A DNA stretch of 16,940 nucleotides from an uncultured Lachnobacterium sp. (GTDB lineage: Bacteria > Bacillota > Clostridia > Lachnospirales > Lachnospiraceae): contig URYB01000018.1 of NCBI GenBank assembly GCA_900552085.1, forward strand, positions 1-16,940, written 5' to 3'. The stretch's first letter is position 1. Every line of letters starts with the position of its first letter. Below the pieces are notes generated by a model. It saw nothing but the letters and a program-made list of their open reading frames with translations. It had not been told where the DNA came from and did no database searches. The translations under genes were made by a program, and so were the position numbers. Shown piece by piece: positions 8,663 through 14,963 of this stretch.

Positions 8663-8698
8663 AAAAAAAGCCGCTGTGAACGATAATCCACAACGACT
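8663..8698 (-). terminator. Rho-independent terminator after the kinase remnant
   Basis: Arms 8669-8680 and 8687-8698 form a 12-bp stem with some G-U pairs and a 6-nt loop. On the minus strand it is followed by seven T. It lies 10 nt after the stop at 8708 and insulates the VgrG/Rhs operon from upstream transcription. Confidence 0.85.
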
Positions 8699-8707
8699 CT
8701 TTATACA

Positions 8708-9012
8708 TTATATTTCAATAATGAAAGCTTTTGCATAGCGTTCCACACACGGATAATGCTGAATCTGCGGTTGCTGTAAAAACAACATTTTCCAGCCATG
8801 CATCTCCACCACTCTCTTTGCAATAGAAAGACCTAGCCCGCTTCCTCCCCCGCTTTTCCGCGAGGCATCGCCTTTTGCAAAAGGTTCAAACAAATGTGTC
8901 TCCAGTTCTTCTGGTATAAATGGCCCACTGTCTGCCACCATAACATAAATACGTTCATCTCTCCGGCACAAATACAAACCGATATGGGTTCCTGCCGGAT
9001 TGTGTTGCATCC
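8708..9012 (-). pseudogene. C-terminal remnant of a sensor histidine kinase
   Basis: About 100 codons of a histidine-kinase ATP-binding domain. The visible parts are the tail of the N-box region (MQHNPAGTHIGLYL), the G1 box (VADSGPFIPEEL), the F box (LFEPFAKGD) and the G2 box (GGGSGLGLSIAKRVVEMHGW), with a normal C-terminal end (YAKAFIIEI). The N-box Asn, the phospho-acceptor His region and all sensor and membrane parts are missing. An ATG-initiated reading exists from 9040, but its first residues overlap the DUF975 coding sequence in another frame, so kinase-derived DNA probably begins near 9003-9012. No response-regulator gene is nearby. A fragment like this cannot act as a kinase. Confidence 0.85.
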
Positions 9013-9782
9013 ATATACGGCTGTACATAGAAGATTCCAAGAATTCCCAGTGTCAGTGCAGAAAGGATATTCCATCCAATGAATGATAAATCCAAAACAA
9101 AAGCTTTCCACTTCTGTCCCTGCATCATGCGCTTACTTTCTTCAAATGCCTGCTCCTTTGTCATCTGTGGATTGTCTGCCAGCAGATAAGGAATCATCTG
9201 GTACTCATAGGATTTTACAATACCAGGGATGATAAAAAGCAATGTCCATAAAACGGTAAACAAATCACGGAAGAACATTGTCTTTGTAATGTTCTTATAG
9301 TTATTGTCAAATGCATAACCAATGTTTCCTACCTGTGCCGGCTCATTCAGATTGCGCAGATAGTACTTTTTGCATCCAACTTCCAATGGATTGAAAATAA
9401 ACACATCCAGTAGAATAACCACAGCCATAAGAACAACAAACACAATGATGAATACCATTAAGAAAATGCCGATTGCCATCATTCCTGCTGTGGTACCGGC
9501 TATGCCTTTTAAATCGTCAATGTCATCTTTGACATTTTCATCATAGGTATCGTCGTAAAAATCATTGTCATCGTACAGACTGCTGTCATCATCAGAATAA
9601 TCACCCACTACACTGCTATCACTGTCTCCAATCAGATTGTTGCTTACTGCTGAACTGATGCTGCTTCCACTGCTCCCTCCACCGACAATCAGTGCCAGAA
9701 TCAGACTGATCAGTACACTCTTCCAATAGTTACGTTTAAATGAGAACTTTGCTTTGCTTTTTAATTCGGCTCTCGTCCACAT
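8955..9782 (-). CDS. DUF975 family membrane protein with foreign C-terminal tail
   Basis: 275 residues from the ATG at 9780-9782, which has GAAGGAGG about 7 nt upstream; the longer in-frame reading lacks such a site. The N-terminus MWTRAELKSKAKFSFKRNYW and the later block ESKRMMQGQKWKAFVLDLSFIGW are typical of DUF975. Hydrophobic segments lie near residues 17-35, 93-130 and in the C-terminal third. Residues about 48-88 are an unusual Asp/Ser/Tyr-rich loop. Family members usually end shortly after a PYM-x-AT motif with an aromatic tail. Here PYMDAT is followed by about 15 residues read out of frame from kinase DNA, so the natural end has been lost. The function of DUF975 is unknown. The altered protein may still be made, since only the tail is changed. 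Confidence 0.85.
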   Translation of the reverse strand: MWTRAELKSKAKFSFKRNYWKSVLISLILALIVGGGSSGSSISSAVSNNLIGDSDSSVVGDYSDDDSSLYDDNDFYDDTYDENVKDDIDDLKGIAGTTAGMMAIGIFLMVFIIVFVVLMAVVILLDVFIFNPLEVGCKKYYLRNLNEPAQVGNIGYAFDNNYKNITKTMFFRDLFTVLWTLLFIIPGIVKSYEYQMIPYLLADNPQMTKEQAFEESKRMMQGQKWKAFVLDLSFIGWNILSALTLGILGIFYVQPYMDATQSGRNPYRFVFVPER

Positions 9783-9910
9783 AGAAATTCCTCCTTCATA
9801 ATGGTGTTTCTCAACTTGTGGACTTATCATATCATGGATTTCTTAGATTCAGACTCGAATAACCTTAACGGTTCCTTAAAATGATGTGAAAAAGATATTG
9901 GCCCCCCTCT

Positions 9911-10354
9911 TTATGCAATCGGAACCGGGCGTTGTTCCACAGAAGTCGAAAACACAATCTGCGTCTTTGTTCTTCCAAACTGCTGCAATTCATTAATAAA
10001 ATGATCCAACTCCGCAGTTGTCTCAAATAAGGTCTCGATCAGCATGGAATAATCTCCTGTCACACAATTGCATTCCACTACATTCGGAATTTTTTTAATA
10101 AAAGGATAAAACACCGGTTTCTGCAACGGCTCCACCTCCAGATTAATAAAAGCCTTAATATGATAATTCAGATAGATGGGATTTACTTTTGCAGAATAAC
10201 CGGTAATAACGCCCTCCTCTTCCAGTTTTTCTATACGGGCAGACACCGATGGCGAAGATAAAAATACCTGCGCTGCAATTTCTTTTAATGGTGTGCGCGC
10301 ATTTTTTTGAAGTATTTGTATAATTTTTCGATCTATGTTATCCAGTTTTTTCAT
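9911..10354 (-). CDS. Lrp/AsnC family transcriptional regulator
   Basis: 147 residues, normal for the family. Residues 1-60 form the winged helix-turn-helix, opening with LDNIDRKIIQILQKNARTPL and continuing with SSPSVSARIEKLEEEGVITGY. Residues about 65-142 are the RAM effector-binding domain, including NVVECNCVTGDYSMLIE. Such proteins form dimers, octamers or larger rings, bind amino acids or related metabolites, and regulate amino-acid metabolism or transport. Start ATG at 10352-10354 with AGAGG about 8 nt upstream. It lies 128 nt upstream of the DUF975 gene on the same strand. The 5' leader has short inverted repeats (10391-10438) that may be its own operator. The regulon is not evident. 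Confidence 0.93.
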   Translation of the reverse strand: MKKLDNIDRKIIQILQKNARTPLKEIAAQVFLSSPSVSARIEKLEEEGVITGYSAKVNPIYLNYHIKAFINLEVEPLQKPVFYPFIKKIPNVVECNCVTGDYSMLIETLFETTAELDHFINELQQFGRTKTQIVFSTSVEQRPVPIA

Positions 10355-10390
10355 ATCCGTCGCCTCTCTTGAACATCAGCCTATGCAAAA

Positions 10391-10438
10391 TTTGCCTTCA
10401 GCAAATGGACTAATGATTGTGATGCATCAAAGATGCAT
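10391..10438. promoter_or_regulatory. inverted repeats in the leader of the Lrp-type gene
   Basis: There are two small perfect dyads 37-84 nt upstream of the regulator's start codon: TTTGC-CTTCA-GCAAA (10391-10405) and ATGCATC-AAA-GATGCAT (10422-10438). Either could be an operator for autoregulation or a leader hairpin. I could not place a convincing promoter around them. Confidence 0.35.
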
Positions 10439-10453
10439 TGCCCCAATATATGC

Positions 10454-10488
10454 AAAAAAGGACACGGCTTAGACGCCTGTGTCCTTTT
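10454..10488 (-). terminator. strong hairpin terminator upstream of the Lrp-type gene
   Basis: A 10-bp perfect outer stem (10456-10465 with 10479-10488) encloses a 3-bp GGC/GCC inner stem with one bulged T. On the minus strand it runs into six T. It would end a minus-strand transcript entering from 10500 or beyond, which includes the 50-nt repeat array and perhaps the gene at 10928. It could also work weakly in the other direction. Confidence 0.75.
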
Positions 10489-10592
10489 CTGCATAATAAC
10501 ATGTTCTTATAAAATTGTAAACCTTATGCTTCTTTTTGATGCCATGGTGAAATTACAGTGATTTTAATAGAAATTTTCTGAACTGAGAAATA

Positions 10593-10854
10593 ATGTCCGG
10601 AAAAATGAAGCAAATGGACATATGTAAAAAAGCAAAAGTGCAATGTCCATAAAAAATAGAATAATTGGACATATGCAAAATATGTGGTTAAAAATATCCT
10701 GTATACAATCATTTATTGGGATCAAATGATAAAAATTCAATGCATATATCCAATATAAGAAAAAAATAAGGACATTATTAAGGAAAAAACCGTATATGTC
10801 CAAAAAGTGAAAATAATGAGGACATAATATTAAATTTTTTTGGATATATCCAAA
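10593..10854. repeat. six-unit degenerate ~50-nt array with inverted ATRTCC / GGACAT pairs
   Basis: ATGTCC or ATATCC occurs at 10593, 10643, 10694, 10746, 10796 and 10846, a spacing of 50, 51, 52, 50 and 50 nt. In units 1, 2, 4 and 5 an exact GGACAT follows, starting 23-24 nt after the unit start (10616, 10667, 10770, 10820). Unit 3 has a degenerate match near 10718, and unit 6 lacks it. The sixth unit begins inside a perfect 16-bp palindrome, TTTGGATATATCCAAA (10839-10854). DNA between the paired hexamers is AT-rich, with A-tracts, and not conserved. Reading frames through here are not credible as genes because the period is not a multiple of three. The rest of 10489-10927 shows no gene. Confidence 0.75.
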
Positions 10855-10927
10855 TGCCGGAAATTAATTATACTATTCAACCACAAGCCTACACTTTACT
10901 GTTAAATTATGTTCTATAACGTAAATC

Positions 10928-11254
10928 TTATAAAATTAAATTTCTAGCATGAACAGCCCTGTCACTCCAAAATTCTTTCCACTCACTGCCGCCCATAGTA
11001 ACAAAATACTTCATCCAGATACACCACAGTTCCATCTCTTCCTCTGCTTCATGCTCACGAACGACAGTAATCAGACGGTCCATACGTATTTCATAATCCG
11101 AATCCGTTGGAAAATTCTTTTCATCATAATAGCGTTTTAATTTTTTTATAGACGCCAGTGCCGCGTCTTCCGTAAATACATTCTTATGTAATAATGCATG
11201 ATATTGCGGTACAGAAGTATTATACTCAACACAAGCCCGATACCATTTATTCAT
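10928..11254 (-). CDS. hypothetical small soluble protein
   Basis: 108 residues that I do not recognise. It is charged and probably all helical, with Trp-rich stretches near the end (ELWCIWMKYF, EWKEFW) and no signal peptide or membrane segment. Start ATG at 11252-11254 with AGAGGTG about 11 nt upstream. It is divergent from the 49-residue membrane protein gene, and its start codon overlaps one copy of a repeated near-palindrome (11251-11263). No terminator lies directly after it; the nearest on this strand is at 10454-10488, beyond the 50-nt repeat array. A real gene is likely from the ribosome site and the unbroken frame. Confidence 0.65.
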   Translation of the reverse strand: MNKWYRACVEYNTSVPQYHALLHKNVFTEDAALASIKKLKRYYDEKNFPTDSDYEIRMDRLITVVREHEAEEEMELWCIWMKYFVTMGGSEWKEFWSDRAVHARNLIL

Positions 11255-11313
11255 AATATGATTTCACCTCTAATTTCTATGATACCTTTTGATCTTTTAA
11301 TCATAACATGATT
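11251..11313. promoter_or_regulatory. duplicated 13-nt near-palindrome in a divergent promoter region
   Basis: TCATAATATGATT at 11251-11263 and TCATAACATGATT at 11301-11313 differ at one base and lie exactly 50 nt apart. Each has dyad symmetry; ATCAT-AAC-ATGAT at 11300-11312 is perfect. The right copy touches the -35 box of the plus-strand promoter, and the left copy covers the start codon of the minus-strand gene. They could be a pair of operators controlling both genes. Confidence 0.4.
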
Positions 11314-11339
11314 GACTTTATAAAAATAGCGAATATAAT
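11312..11339 (+). promoter_or_regulatory. near-consensus promoter of the 49-residue membrane protein gene
   Basis: TTGACT (11312-11317) and TATAAT (11334-11339) are separated by 16 nt. The predicted start is near 11346, giving a leader of about 55 nt before the ATG at 11401. Confidence 0.8.
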
Positions 11340-11400
11340 AAGCTTAAACAATTATTTATACAACTTTTTGCTTGTTTTTACAGACAAGGGAGGGATTTTT

Positions 11401-11550
11401 ATGTGGATTATATTGGGAATTATTGTAATTGGATGTATTGCCGGCGCCTGCGCATCTTATCTGCGTGATAATCAAAATGATATCGGCGGTGGCCTTGGAA
11501 AGAAGTATCTGGAAGATCACTGGGGAATCAGTGACGAAAAGAAGTATTAA
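11401..11550 (+). CDS. 49-residue single-span membrane protein
   Basis: I do not recognise a named family. The N-terminus is one hydrophobic segment (MWIILGIIVIGCIAGACASY) followed by a polar tail with GGGLGKKYLEDHWG and a charged end. The ATG at 11401-11403 was chosen because AAGGGAGGG lies about 5 nt upstream. An in-frame ATG at 11308 overlaps the promoter and would add 31 unlikely residues. It has its own near-consensus promoter and a terminator directly after the stop, so it is a monocistronic, probably well-expressed gene. It may be a small regulator of a membrane partner, but nothing shows which. Confidence 0.75.
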   Translation: MWIILGIIVIGCIAGACASYLRDNQNDIGGGLGKKYLEDHWGISDEKKY

Positions 11551-11551
11551 C

Positions 11552-11579
11552 GAAAAGCTCCCATATCCGGGAGCTTTTC
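11552..11579. terminator. bidirectional terminator shared by convergent genes
   Basis: An 11-bp perfect stem (11552-11562 with 11569-11579) has a 6-nt loop. Its outer AAAA/TTTT supplies a T run on both strands. It lies right after the stop of the plus-strand gene and 7 nt after the stop of the minus-strand gene. Confidence 0.85.
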
Positions 11580-11586
11580 ATACATC

Positions 11587-12021
11587 TTATAAAAATCCAC
11601 GAAGATTCTGGCACAAATCTTCTTCTAATCGAATTAATTTCTTTGCCAGCGCTTTTGCTTTGTGGTCTGCTGCTTCATATTGATTTAAATATCTGCTCAG
11701 AGATTTGACACCCATGTCACATCCATCGGTCATCAGTTCTGCGATCGTCGCATCGGAATCATCCATCGCAAGCTTCACATTCGTTTTAACCCAGGACATT
11801 CCCTGCGCCATCGGATTTGGATTTTTTCCCTCATCATGAAACTCGTCCAGTAAACTTTCAAGTTCTTCTTCCAGTTCCTGATGTTTCTCTTTACAGTTTT
11901 TCAGCATTTCTCTCAATGCCGCATCATGAACATTGTCCAGCACATCTGCAATGGATGAAACGCCCATTTTTATGCCCGCATCACATTCCCGTAACAATTT
12001 AATGGTATCTGGTTCGATCAT
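11587..12021 (-). CDS. DUF2383 / ferritin-like four-helix protein
   Basis: 144 residues from the ATG at 12019-12021, with CAGGAGGT about 8 nt upstream. A longer frame to 12075 has no ribosome site. Strong heptad-like helices cover the whole length: ALREMLKNCKEKHQELEEEL, then WVKTNVKLAMDDSDATIAELMTDGCDMG, then a Lys/Leu-rich last helix. Repeated Glu/His positions and the four-helix layout resemble DUF2383-type ferritin-like proteins, whose role is unclear (stress or metal-related in some relatives). It lies 86 nt after the chemoreceptor gene with no terminator seen between, so co-transcription is possible. The family call is moderate; the gene itself is sure. Confidence 0.8.
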   Translation of the reverse strand: MIEPDTIKLLRECDAGIKMGVSSIADVLDNVHDAALREMLKNCKEKHQELEEELESLLDEFHDEGKNPNPMAQGMSWVKTNVKLAMDDSDATIAELMTDGCDMGVKSLSRYLNQYEAADHKAKALAKKLIRLEEDLCQNLRGFL

Positions 12022-12107
12022 AGTTTTGTACCTCCTGATGCCACTATTGTTTCCGAATTTGATTTGGCTATGCATACCAACGCTATTTTTCAGCTGTAAA
12101 ACTTCTT

Positions 12108-14069
12108 TTATACATGAAAACGATCCATTGTTTCCTGCAGTTGTCCTACACTCTTTAACACTTCATTGGTCTCGACTGCCATGTTTTCACTGGAATATGT
12201 AATCTGCTGCAGATTCGTATTCACCGTTGCAACGGTTTCCGTCAGTTCGTTCTGTGCATTGCTGATACTTCCAAGAATTTCTTTGATGTTTCTTACGGAA
12301 TTGCGTACATCGTCGGCATTTTCTTCCAGCACACCACTGACCCCGACATAATACTGCGCATCCTGCTTGTATTCCTTTGCGATGGTCTCGAACTGTTCGT
12401 AATCCTGCATAACCGTCTCATCGAGAAATACCAATACGCGATTGCTCTCCTCAGATAACGCCTGTACACTTTTAAAGACGCGTGATGTCAGCTCATTTAC
12501 TTTATTGATTTCTTCCGAAGTATCCTCACTGAGTTTTTTGATTTCTTCTGCGACCACAGCAAAACCTTTACCCGCTTCTCCGGCTCTCGCTGCCTCGATA
12601 GAAGCGTTCAATGCCAGCAGATTTGTCTGCTCTGCGATCTGTTGAATGGATGCCGATACATTCGTGATCTCTGAGATAATCTTTGTCTCTTCCATGGCAT
12701 CCTGTACACGGACTCTGCTTTCTCCGGCAATGCGTATCGCGTTCTCTTTTCCGCGCAGAAGCTCATTGACCGCCTGATCCACACGCACAACCACTTCCTT
12801 GGTCTTTTCTGCCATCTCCTTTGCATCTTCAGCAAGCTTTTCGACCGTACCGGCAGCGTCGGCACATGTTCCATCGATATTGCTGATGCTTTCGGTCTGG
12901 GAATCTACATTAGCACCCGTCTCCTGCATAGCCGCACTGATTTCCATGATATTTTCGCTGATGGATGTCACTTTGTCATTTGCTCCGCGCATTCTTGTAT
13001 GAATGGACTCGGATTCTCCTTTGGTCTGACGGATAATTCCGATGAATTTGTCTTCCAGTTCGCCCATCAGATAGCGGATTTCATCGACTTCTTTCTTTTT
13101 CTTTACACAGTTTTCCTGACCAACAACTTTCTCCCGGATAAATAACTTCATATCTTCCATCGGTTTCAGGCTCTTGGTAATACTGAAAATCATTAAAATA
13201 GTAACAACTACGATAAGAACGATTCCCAGAATCATCACAATGATAATATTCCGAATGATCTGGGAGGTTACAACCGACTGTGCCTCTGTAACACCAAATG
13301 TCCATCCGGTAGCCTCTATATCCGCTGTTCCAATGAACTTTTTGTTTCCATCATAATCTTTGATCTCGGTTGCTTTTTTAACATCAACGCCCAATGCATC
13401 GGAAAGTACAGTATTTCCTTCCTCTTTCGGCAGATAATCTTCGTTTGCGTGGCAGACAACATTGCCATCTGCATCCAGCAGAAATCCCTGAATGTTCTCA
13501 TCCGTACTCACATCACCGACCAGTTCCGTAAGGGTATCAATGGTAATATCCGCCAAAAGCACCGCCTGATCTCCTTCAATCGTCAGTGGCTCAGCAATCG
13601 TTACGATCATCTGTCCTGTAGCGAAATCTTTGTATGGTGCTGTATAAATCAGGCCATTCTTTTCTATCGCCTGTTTCCACCAGTCTCTGGTCGTCGGATC
13701 AAGATCCAGCTTTGAGTGGTCTGCCGGAAAAACGCCGCCGTCATAGGCAAGACACAAATAATACATCAGCGCATTATCATTTGCAGCCAGACATTGTTCC
13801 AGGTAATTCATAATTTGTTCGGTATCTTTACTGTTGGAAAATGCGACCGAATTGCGAATGGTATGTACGATATTTGCCTGTTCATTCAGCCATTCATTCA
13901 CCACGCTGGCATTTGTCTGTGCCTGCATATTTACGTAGCTTCTGGTCTGACGATTCATGTTGTTTCGTATCGTACACACACTGACAATCTCACATACCAG
14001 AATTGCCAGTATCATATACACAACGGTCTGAATAATAATTTTCCCTTTTATTGTGCTCTGTTTTCCCAT
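12108..14069 (-). CDS. methyl-accepting chemotaxis protein with dCache sensor domain
   Basis: 653 residues. Membrane segment 1 lies about 10-32, an extracellular dCache_1 domain about 40-265, membrane segment 2 about 271-297, a weak HAMP-like region to about 350, and a long cytoplasmic coiled coil to the end. The hairpin tip (EQTNLLALNASIEAARAGEA, then GKGFAVVAEEIKKL) lies near residues 476-508 and contacts CheA and CheW. The dCache pocket shows RDWW, then PY 17-18 residues later, then LLADI, much like the amino-acid-binding dCache motif, though the upstream Tyr and one Asp of that motif are replaced. No C-terminal CheR-tethering pentapeptide is seen. Start ATG at 14067-14069 with AGGAGG about 5 nt upstream. 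No flagellar or che genes are in the window, so it is an orphan receptor gene feeding a distant pathway. Confidence 0.96.
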   Translation of the reverse strand: MGKQSTIKGKIIIQTVVYMILAILVCEIVSVCTIRNNMNRQTRSYVNMQAQTNASVVNEWLNEQANIVHTIRNSVAFSNSKDTEQIMNYLEQCLAANDNALMYYLCLAYDGGVFPADHSKLDLDPTTRDWWKQAIEKNGLIYTAPYKDFATGQMIVTIAEPLTIEGDQAVLLADITIDTLTELVGDVSTDENIQGFLLDADGNVVCHANEDYLPKEEGNTVLSDALGVDVKKATEIKDYDGNKKFIGTADIEATGWTFGVTEAQSVVTSQIIRNIIIVMILGIVLIVVVTILMIFSITKSLKPMEDMKLFIREKVVGQENCVKKKKEVDEIRYLMGELEDKFIGIIRQTKGESESIHTRMRGANDKVTSISENIMEISAAMQETGANVDSQTESISNIDGTCADAAGTVEKLAEDAKEMAEKTKEVVVRVDQAVNELLRGKENAIRIAGESRVRVQDAMEETKIISEITNVSASIQQIAEQTNLLALNASIEAARAGEAGKGFAVVAEEIKKLSEDTSEEINKVNELTSRVFKSVQALSEESNRVLVFLDETVMQDYEQFETIAKEYKQDAQYYVGVSGVLEENADDVRNSVRNIKEILGSISNAQNELTETVATVNTNLQQITYSSENMAVETNEVLKSVGQLQETMDRFHV

Positions 14070-14120
14070 AACGTCCTCCTTAATTATCCTGCCATCCTTT
14101 GCCTGCTTTTCCTATATAGT

Positions 14121-14169
14121 AAAAAAGTCCCCTCGTTTTCCTTTAATTATAAAGGAAACGAGAGGACTT
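14121..14169 (-). terminator. Rho-independent terminator of the zinc-ribbon gene
   Basis: A long hairpin (outer arms 14125-14130 and 14164-14169) of about 19 pairs has one mismatch and one bulged T. On the minus strand it is followed by a run of six T. It lies 18 nt after the stop at 14187 and upstream of the chemoreceptor gene. Confidence 0.88.
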
Positions 14170-14186
14170 GACAATTATGTATTCAA

Positions 14187-14768
14187 TTATTTTACCGTAA
14201 AAGCATCATTGGTTTCTGCGCTTCCAAATCCACTGGAACCAGTCTGCTGCTCACTCTCCTGTGCAGGTGCATCTGTCGAAACGGATGCTGCTTCCGGTGT
14301 TCCTTCCTGCTGTGGCTGTGCGGCTTCTTCAGTTGCCGGTGCCGCCTCCGGTGGAATCACTTCCACCTCCTCATCCTTTACCGGCTGAGGAGTCACATCC
14401 TGAACCGGTCGTTTTGGTACAATCTTCTGTCCACAATTCGGGCAGAACTGCGCATCCGCTGCAACATTCGCTCCGCACTGCGGGCAAGAGGTCTCACCTT
14501 TGATCTGACCGAGATTGTCCCGGCATGCTTTGATTTTTGCTTCCGATGCAAAAATCGCATCCATCCAGTTCTGAATCTCTGGATCAGCCTGCATACGATA
14601 CTTGGCTGCGTACCATTTTCCAATCTGCTCATGCGCATTGGCAATCTTGCGTTCCTCCTCGGAAATCTCGAGATTCATCTTTGCCGTATCTGCCAGATCC
14701 TTTGTTTTCTTAATGGTAGTCTGTCCGACATCATTTAATTTCTGTCCTAAATTATCAAAAAATGACAT
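14187..14768 (-). CDS. zinc-ribbon protein with N-terminal helix and acidic disordered tail
   Basis: 193 residues. Residues 1-90 form an amphipathic, probably coiled-coil region (MSFFDNLGQKLNDVGQ start). A zinc ribbon follows with Cys95, Cys98, Cys109 and Cys112 (CPQC, then FCPNCGQ). Residues 120-193 are Pro/Glu/Ala/Gln-rich and probably disordered. This layout is common in Clostridia, but the function is unknown; a scaffold or membrane-stress role has no support from the sequence. Start ATG at 14766-14768 with AAGGGGG about 9 nt upstream. It has its own promoter (14819-14846) and terminator, so it is a single-gene unit, divergent from the diguanylate cyclase gene. Confidence 0.9.
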   Translation of the reverse strand: MSFFDNLGQKLNDVGQTTIKKTKDLADTAKMNLEISEEERKIANAHEQIGKWYAAKYRMQADPEIQNWMDAIFASEAKIKACRDNLGQIKGETSCPQCGANVAADAQFCPNCGQKIVPKRPVQDVTPQPVKDEEVEVIPPEAAPATEEAAQPQQEGTPEAASVSTDAPAQESEQQTGSSGFGSAETNDAFTVK

Positions 14769-14818
14769 AATATAATTCCCCCTTCTAATGTTAAAATCTG
14801 CTAATTTATTTTATGAGC

Positions 14819-14846
14819 ATCATAACACACAATCACAGAATTACAA
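14819..14846 (-). promoter_or_regulatory. promoter of the zinc-ribbon gene
   Basis: On the minus strand TTGTAA (14841-14846) and TATGAT (14819-14824) are 16 nt apart. The start would be near 14812, about 44 nt before the ATG. Confidence 0.6.
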
Positions 14847-14882
14847 GGGATTTCACACTTATTTAATAAAGTTAATTTTCGT

Positions 14883-14895
14883 TACTTATTAAGTA
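14883..14895. promoter_or_regulatory. 13-nt perfect palindrome at the diguanylate cyclase promoter
   Basis: TACTTA-T-TAAGTA lies about 20 nt upstream of the extended -10 box, overlapping the expected -35 region. The position suits an operator for a dimeric regulator, but AT-rich palindromes also arise by chance. Confidence 0.35.
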
Positions 14896-14913
14896 GTAAT
14901 TTTTGCTATTTTT

Positions 14914-14922
14914 TGGTACAAT
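14914..14922 (+). promoter_or_regulatory. extended -10 promoter of the diguanylate cyclase gene
   Basis: TGG-TACAAT is an extended -10 element (TGn plus a TATAAT-like hexamer). No good -35 box lies 17 nt upstream, as expected for this promoter class. The predicted start near 14929 gives a ~35-nt leader. Confidence 0.5.
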
Positions 14923-14963
14923 AGTCCTAGCTATCGACCTCAACACTTATGCAGGTATAATAT

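Noticed and set aside
8833..9111. Minus-strand 92-residue frame across the DUF975-kinase join
   Set aside because: It is a third frame over the same DNA with no family pattern. The two parent frames explain the sequence.
10524..10803. Two minus-strand reading frames through the repeat array, hydrophobic in translation
   Set aside because: The array period of 50-52 nt is not a multiple of three, the conserved parts are inverted pairs, and no ribosome site is seen. The hydrophobic look comes from AT-rich repeats.
10593..10854. CRISPR array
   Set aside because: Only short hexamers are conserved, not a 24-36 nt repeat, and they alternate in orientation. No cas gene is present.
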